A stretch of DNA of 64,000 nucleotides from Watersipora subatra (taxonomy: Eukaryota; Bryozoa; Gymnolaemata; Cheilostomatida; Watersiporidae): the NCBI RefSeq assembly GCF_963576615.1, contig NC_088708.1, forward strand, positions 66,442,672 to 66,506,671. Reading direction: 5' to 3'. Position 1 is the first letter of the stretch; each line of letters starts with the position of its first letter. The notes beneath the pieces were generated by a model. It did no database searches. It worked only from the letters and a program-made list of their open reading frames with translations, and had not been told where the DNA came from. Positions 38,701 to 44,700 of this stretch are shown one piece after another. The translations under genes were made by a program, and so were the position numbers.

Positions 38701-41700
38701 GAACACAAAATTCCAAAATTATATTCAAAATGGCTTAAATTAATGAGTTTTAAGTGAGCGCCTCTTACGTTTTAACAGCACTTTTTGAATGATAACATCA
38801 GTTTTGCTACGTTATTTAGAATTTTGTGCTCCTTTCTAATTATAACTATTGATTTCTAATGTAATGATGTAAGTTTTGGTTACTAAAACTCAATTACTAA
38901 AGCCAATCATGAGCCAAAATTTTACTGCCGTATGTAAAGCTGTTTGGGAAAAAGAAATTCGCAGCCAGCCAGGCAACTTCTTTTTCAAATGAAAAAAAAG
39001 TCATCTCTCTAGAATCTGACAAGAAACTGAATGAACACCGAAAATGAACATAGAAATTATTTTAACGGCGTTTAATGATGCACCAAAATAAATTCCATAT
39101 ATAGATATTGCTAAAGAAAATAAAATGATGAGATGTTCTCAAGCCGAGTTGTTGAACTCGAGTTGCTGTTGAAAGAACTCGGCTTGGGTTTTGATGAACT
39201 CGAGTTGTGCAACTCGAGTTGTACAACTCGAGTTGCAGCTAGTTTGTAAATATAACTCGAGTTGTACAACTCGAGTTATATTTACAAACTCGAGTTGTAC
39301 AACTCGAGTTGCAAACTCGGCACAGTATAATTCTAATAATTCGCTATTAGTTCTAGGTTTACAGTACATACATAGTTTAATTTCTATTAGCTAACGGGTG
39401 CCTCTTGATGTACCATCGTTAATATAACCAGATCTACGGTTACGCTACCGTAATACCAATATATTGCACCTTACTTTTAAAAAGTCGCGTTGCGCGTTCA
39501 CAACTCGAGTTGTGCAACTCGAGTTGTACAACTCGAGTTGTGAACGCGCAACGCGAGGCACTGTAAGGCCCCATAGGAATACGAAGCAGTGCCGTTTCGT
39601 ATTTAAACAGGCACTGTTTAAATACAAAACGGTGTTTTGTATTGTTTTAAACAAGAAAGTTGCTGCCTTATTAAAAAGCATCGTCCTGAGTTCTGCGGCC
39701 TATACAAAGGTGCGGCTTATGTATTGTTTTATTATCGTCTTTTGGAAAATAAAGCAGATGCGGCTTAAATAGGGGTGCGGTTTATAGTCCGAAAAGTACG
39801 GTACATAAACGTGACATTCAGAGTATCAATACTCACTGAACTTTTACTCCACTTTTGAAACTTACCCGTAAGCCCCAATTTAGTTGCTGCTAGTAGTAAT
39901 AGCCCATGTTTCGAGCTTTTGAAAATTGCCTATGGACTGGTATGATACTGCCATCACCTTTAGTTGATAAATTTGTAATTTCAACATTGTAGTATGCAAA
40001 TGAAGTTGACCATTTCCTTTTACTTGAGTAGACATGAAGTATCTGAAAGCATGCAAGATGTTTGTTCCACTCTTCCTAGATTATGCGATGAAGGACTTGA
40101 ATACCGTTTTTCCCACAATGACTACAGTTTCCTGCGCATTCCACAAACTAAGCAATTTTGAATTTAATGGGTATCTGGACGTGACTTAAACGCAAACTGA
40201 TCATAGCTAAAAAGCAACCTCCCCATTAAAGATGTGGTTGCGTCAAATTTGAGTTGATCTTAAAAGAAAGCTTTTTTTCTCTATCAGTTGATATGTTGTT
40301 TGTTGTGTTAGGCGATCTCATTGCCAAGATAATTGAGGATTAAAATCGAAAAAATCTGATTGCGGTAAAAACGCTCAGGCCAAAAAAACATGCACAGACT
40401 TGCCCAAAATGATGTCACGCGTGATTTATCTGTCAATATATCTCGTATTCACATCGGCTATTTGCGATAAAAGTCTAGTCGTATGCGGCTCTATTGGCAT
40501 ATACTTTATTTTGTATTTGCTCATGTTGGTTAGAATAAAATTTTAAATTCCGCTACAGATACATTATTATGAATGTTTCAAAGGTCTCAAATAACGAAAA
40601 TTGAAAATTTGTCTTACTCACTTTCTCCAAATGCTGTGTAAACATTTGAGTACCGACTACCAATCCTACCGGTCTACGGTAATTCTGTCTAGCAAACTAT
40701 GTAGAATAGGTCCTTGTATCGGCACAGTTCCGCCGCTACCCACATTAACGGTATACAGCCTCCAAAAAGCCCCACCAACATTATGTCCGTCGCCTATCCT
40801 TGGGGCGGGGCTGTATATCATTGTCCACACCGAAAACCAGTTTCTTACTACCGTAAGTAAAATAAGCAAGCTGCGTCTTTGAAAAGAATATACATAGGGA
40901 TAGTTTTAAGGATGAGAAGTCTGCTGCAAACTGGATTCGAACTGACATTCTCCAGTTCTGCGGACATCCATATACCGTATCCAATTCACTACAATATTCT
41001 GCAAATCATGTTTTGCATTATCTTTAACAATATTATTTTATTATATAATTTTTACAAGCAAAAAGATTTTCATCTCGGCATAAAGCTTTTATTAAAAATA
41101 TTCATCAAGTCGTGGCCACGCACATAGTTTTAGCTGATACAATAAGACAAATTCATCTACTGCAGCAAACTCAAACAAAACACCATGGTTTATGCAGCAC
41201 ACATTCAAGTCTTTCTTTCCCCTTTATGGCAGTTTCCACACTGACAAAGCTGCTTCGGCTGGTGGGACGACATAAAAATCCTGTAATCAGTAAAACAAAT
41301 GCAATAAATATATGTCATTCATAGATATGTCATTCTAAAGTGTATCTACTGAAAGCTTTCAAATTGGGAGTTTGATAGATTGCGAGTGTAATTTTAAAAA
41401 CGAATAAATAATTAACAAAGGCACAAGTACGCCAAGCCAACGATTCGAAGCTTTGGTTCTGGAAGTTAAAGATGTGCATTGATCAATCGATTTTCTTTAC
41501 TTTCTACAAGTGAGAAGTGAACATCTAAAGTCAAATCATAAATCTAATTTACTAGATAAAACTGCCACAGAAAAGTTGAAGCAAATGTAGCTAGGTGAGC
41601 CGATAAAAAATATAAAACGATGATTAGCGATAGCAAAAAGTTATAATTTTATTAATTAGTACATGTATTAATGAGTACCAAAATATTACCTTTAGTATAT

Positions 41701-44700
41701 TCATGAATCTAAGACATTGTATTGCTAGATGCTATGGATTAAAGAGAAGCCGTCAAGAACTCACTGTAAATACGTATCTCGCACGCGCAGGAAATTACAT
41801 TTTAGCCTCAAACAGGGAAATATAATCTGAATGTAAACTCAACAGGAAACTCTATAGGAGACTCAAAGTAAAAGATAAATTTACCTCCATTCTCTGATCT
41901 TCCTCCGTAGAACTTTAACCAAATGATGCCCAGAAAACTCGGAGTCACCTTCGCAGTAACTTCACAGCAATTTTTACAATTATGTTGTTCGCCAATAAAA
42001 TGTGTCGATCGAGTAATTCATCAAAGTAACAATGTTAATCAATTTAGTAAATATCGATGTTCATGCGATTTAATAATAGAGTAAAATCCCTAAATTTGAG
42101 ATCCCAGACAACGCGTTTTACAAGTGATAACATTTATTACGACCTATATAAAAATTTCGCGCTGATGATTGGCTAATGAAGCGACCTTTAGCCTGTCTTG
42201 ACAAACTGTTGTTTTTTTGCGGAGTTGTCCCCCCGTCGAGCGGGCGAGCAACAACAGCTTGTCACAAGACTTACTGCACCTGATGCATCAGCTGCACTTA
42301 TAGGGAGTTGTTCTCTTCTGTCTATGCGGCTTGGTTGCGATGTTATGTTGGTGGCTCCACTGGTAATCATAACGAATTTCGCGCAAAAATATATGTAGAA
42401 AAAACGATTACAATGTTTAACCAGCGACCAGTCTCTGCGGTAAACTTTAGCAAAACTTGAGAACTTAGGCAACAACAGCGACTAAACATGTTGTTATTTG
42501 TGCGCTCAGTCAGTTTTATTTCTATTTTTGTATCAATCAGTTTTATTTGTTCCTATGGTTTTTATTTTCAATTTATTTTATTCTTATGTTCTGCTAAAGT
42601 TTAAAACAGAGACTGGTCTTTGGTTAAACGTTGTACTCTTATTTTTTTCTACTTAAATTTTTGCGCGAAATCCGTTATGATTACCAATGGAGCGACCGCC
42701 ATAACATCGCGACCAAGCCGCATAAACGGAAGAGAACAACTCCCGATAAGTGCAGCCGATGCATCAGGTGCAGTATGTCTTGTGACAAGCTGTTGTGTTG
42801 CTCGCCCGCTCGATGGGGGGGGGGGGACAACTCTGCAAAAGACAATAGTTTGTCAAGACAGGCCAAGCGATCTTATATTTATCGATCGTGGTTTCTTTGC
42901 AGATGTATCACTAGTGACGTCACAAAAGAAGCACCTGCTGGAACGTGAGCTTTTTAAAAGAGGGCCTCATTCAAACGCATATATCTCTGGACAGGGTTGG
43001 TCTACAAAGATAAAAATGGCATCAAATTGTAGCTAATGTTTTAGCCTTTTATGGGTCTTAATTTCATTAAATCAAATTTTTTGATGCACCACATCTTTAA
43101 AGATGCGATTGCGTCAAATTTTAGTCGTTTTTAAAAGAAAGTATTTTTTGTCAATCAGTTGATGTTGCTTGTTGTGCTAGGCGATCTCATTGTCAAGATA
43201 TTTGAAGATTAAAATCGAAAAAAATGGATCGCGGTAAAAACGCTCATTCTGATAGGTCAATACGATTCTGCCGGTCTATGGTAATTAGGTCGTCAAGTTA
43301 ACTTATTTTATTGCGGCCCAACCATTGTGACCAACAGGCTTGTCATGTTTATCAGAGAATGATATGCACTTCTTCGCGCTAAGGTTAAAAAATTAAACGA
43401 ATTTTTGCGGTAGGTTTTGAGATATCAGTGCTCAAAGTGGCAGCATTACAATGATGATGAAATAGACGCGTAAGGACAATAGAAATGGTTTTATTGAATG
43501 GGTGAAGTATATTTGTGAAAAAATTTTGACGAATGCGGTTGCATGAAAGTGTAAACAAAAGCCACCTTGTTCAGTTACGTCCCATTTGAGCCGTTTTGGA
43601 AAGAGATTCTAATCTGCGGCAGTTTCGTAATGGCGACGATTAACTGTTCGTTTTTGAGCTTTAAAGGGCTTATAATCACATTTCCACATATTTTGCACCT
43701 ACAACACAACAGAGTAAGACATGGTGAACCTTTTGATACCGAATAACTGTAATGTAAATTTTGTTACGAGTCAACCTTTAAGGAATGTCAAAATGACAAG
43801 TCAACAGGATATCAATCCGACTACTCTGGCATGTCACAAAAATCCTGGATAGCCAGTTCAGATAAGGTCATTGTTTGTTTGCATTAGTATGTATACCCAT
43901 CTTTGAGTGTTTCAACAACTGTTTCAAATTGAGACCAGCAAAGGCAAGATAAAAATGCACCTGCATAGCTGCCACTTTGTGTTGTTAATCCAAACTTGTT
44001 GGATAAATATGTACACTTACATGTATTGATGTGAAGATGAAGAAGAAGAGCGTCTGTCTTTCATTACACTTCCTTATATCCTCCCCATACTGCCTTATAC
44101 TACCTAATCTACTAACTTTACCCACTAGCTTTATCCACCAACCGTAATGACCAAGACCACCTGTACTGCCTTGAGCTCAGACACCAATATAGCCTGAGCC
44201 TAACAAATCCCAAAATACAACAAAACTAACCAATCAATAGCTCAATAAAGCTTCTACAATGCCATAAGATAAAATTTATTTAAACGAGTATGGAATGGTA
44301 CCGACATGGTTTAAATTAAATAATTAAAATATTGCACTTAACTCAGTTTACTAAATCACCAATTTGCTCATAGGTTGTGAGCATACGATATCAACATTAA
44401 GAATCAGGAAACAATTTTTATTTAGCTGTGATAGTAGGGTAATTTTAGCAACCAAAAGGTTTTGTGAGTATAACTCAAAAAATAAGTATCTTGGTATCAG
44501 ACCTGCCAACCTTGGAGTGGAGAAAGGAGTGAGAGCCTATTTTGGGGGCAATGAAAACGCGAGGATTTGATAAGTGGGGTAAATTTTCATAGCGTATGAA
44601 AACACCACAGCGAAAGATAATATAACTCCATATGGAAACCACATTTCGTGGAGGTAGAGGTTATTGATAGATGAGAATGCCACAAATATGTTTATACGTA

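Larger units (their letters stand above)
38026..39801. mobile_element. DNA element with CCGTA..TTTTCGGACTAT ends
   Basis: Left CCGTAGTTTTCGGACTATTA and right, inverted, CCGTACTTTTCGGACTATAA, flanked by TA (38024-38025, 39802-39803). Arms repeat GCGGCTTA and GTGCGGCT words. It carries another element (38250-39573) inside. An element with similar CCGTA ends lies at 63255-63908. Confidence 0.75.
40226..43100. mobile_element. TTAAAG-ended DNA element, copy 1, with insertion
   Basis: Starts TTAAAGATGTGGTTGCGTCA and ends TGATGCACCACATCTTTAA. The first 1.1 kb and the last 120 bp match the shorter copy at 48570-49482. The middle (about 41330-42980) is extra and contains a fold-back element. A tRNA-like SINE head lies near 40915. 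Confidence 0.75.

Noticed and set aside
39139..39772. Frames rich in VVQLELYNSSC or NSSCTTRV repeats
   Set aside because: They are translations of CAACTCGAGTTG palindromes in a mobile element.
40915..40990. Possible tRNA gene
   Set aside because: Box A and box B are present but no acceptor or anticodon stem closes, and it sits in a transposon; called a SINE head instead.
42620..43036. 138-codon frame with a partner on the other strand (42188-42475)
   Set aside because: Both frames read the two arms of the same fold-back element, so they are mirror artefacts.
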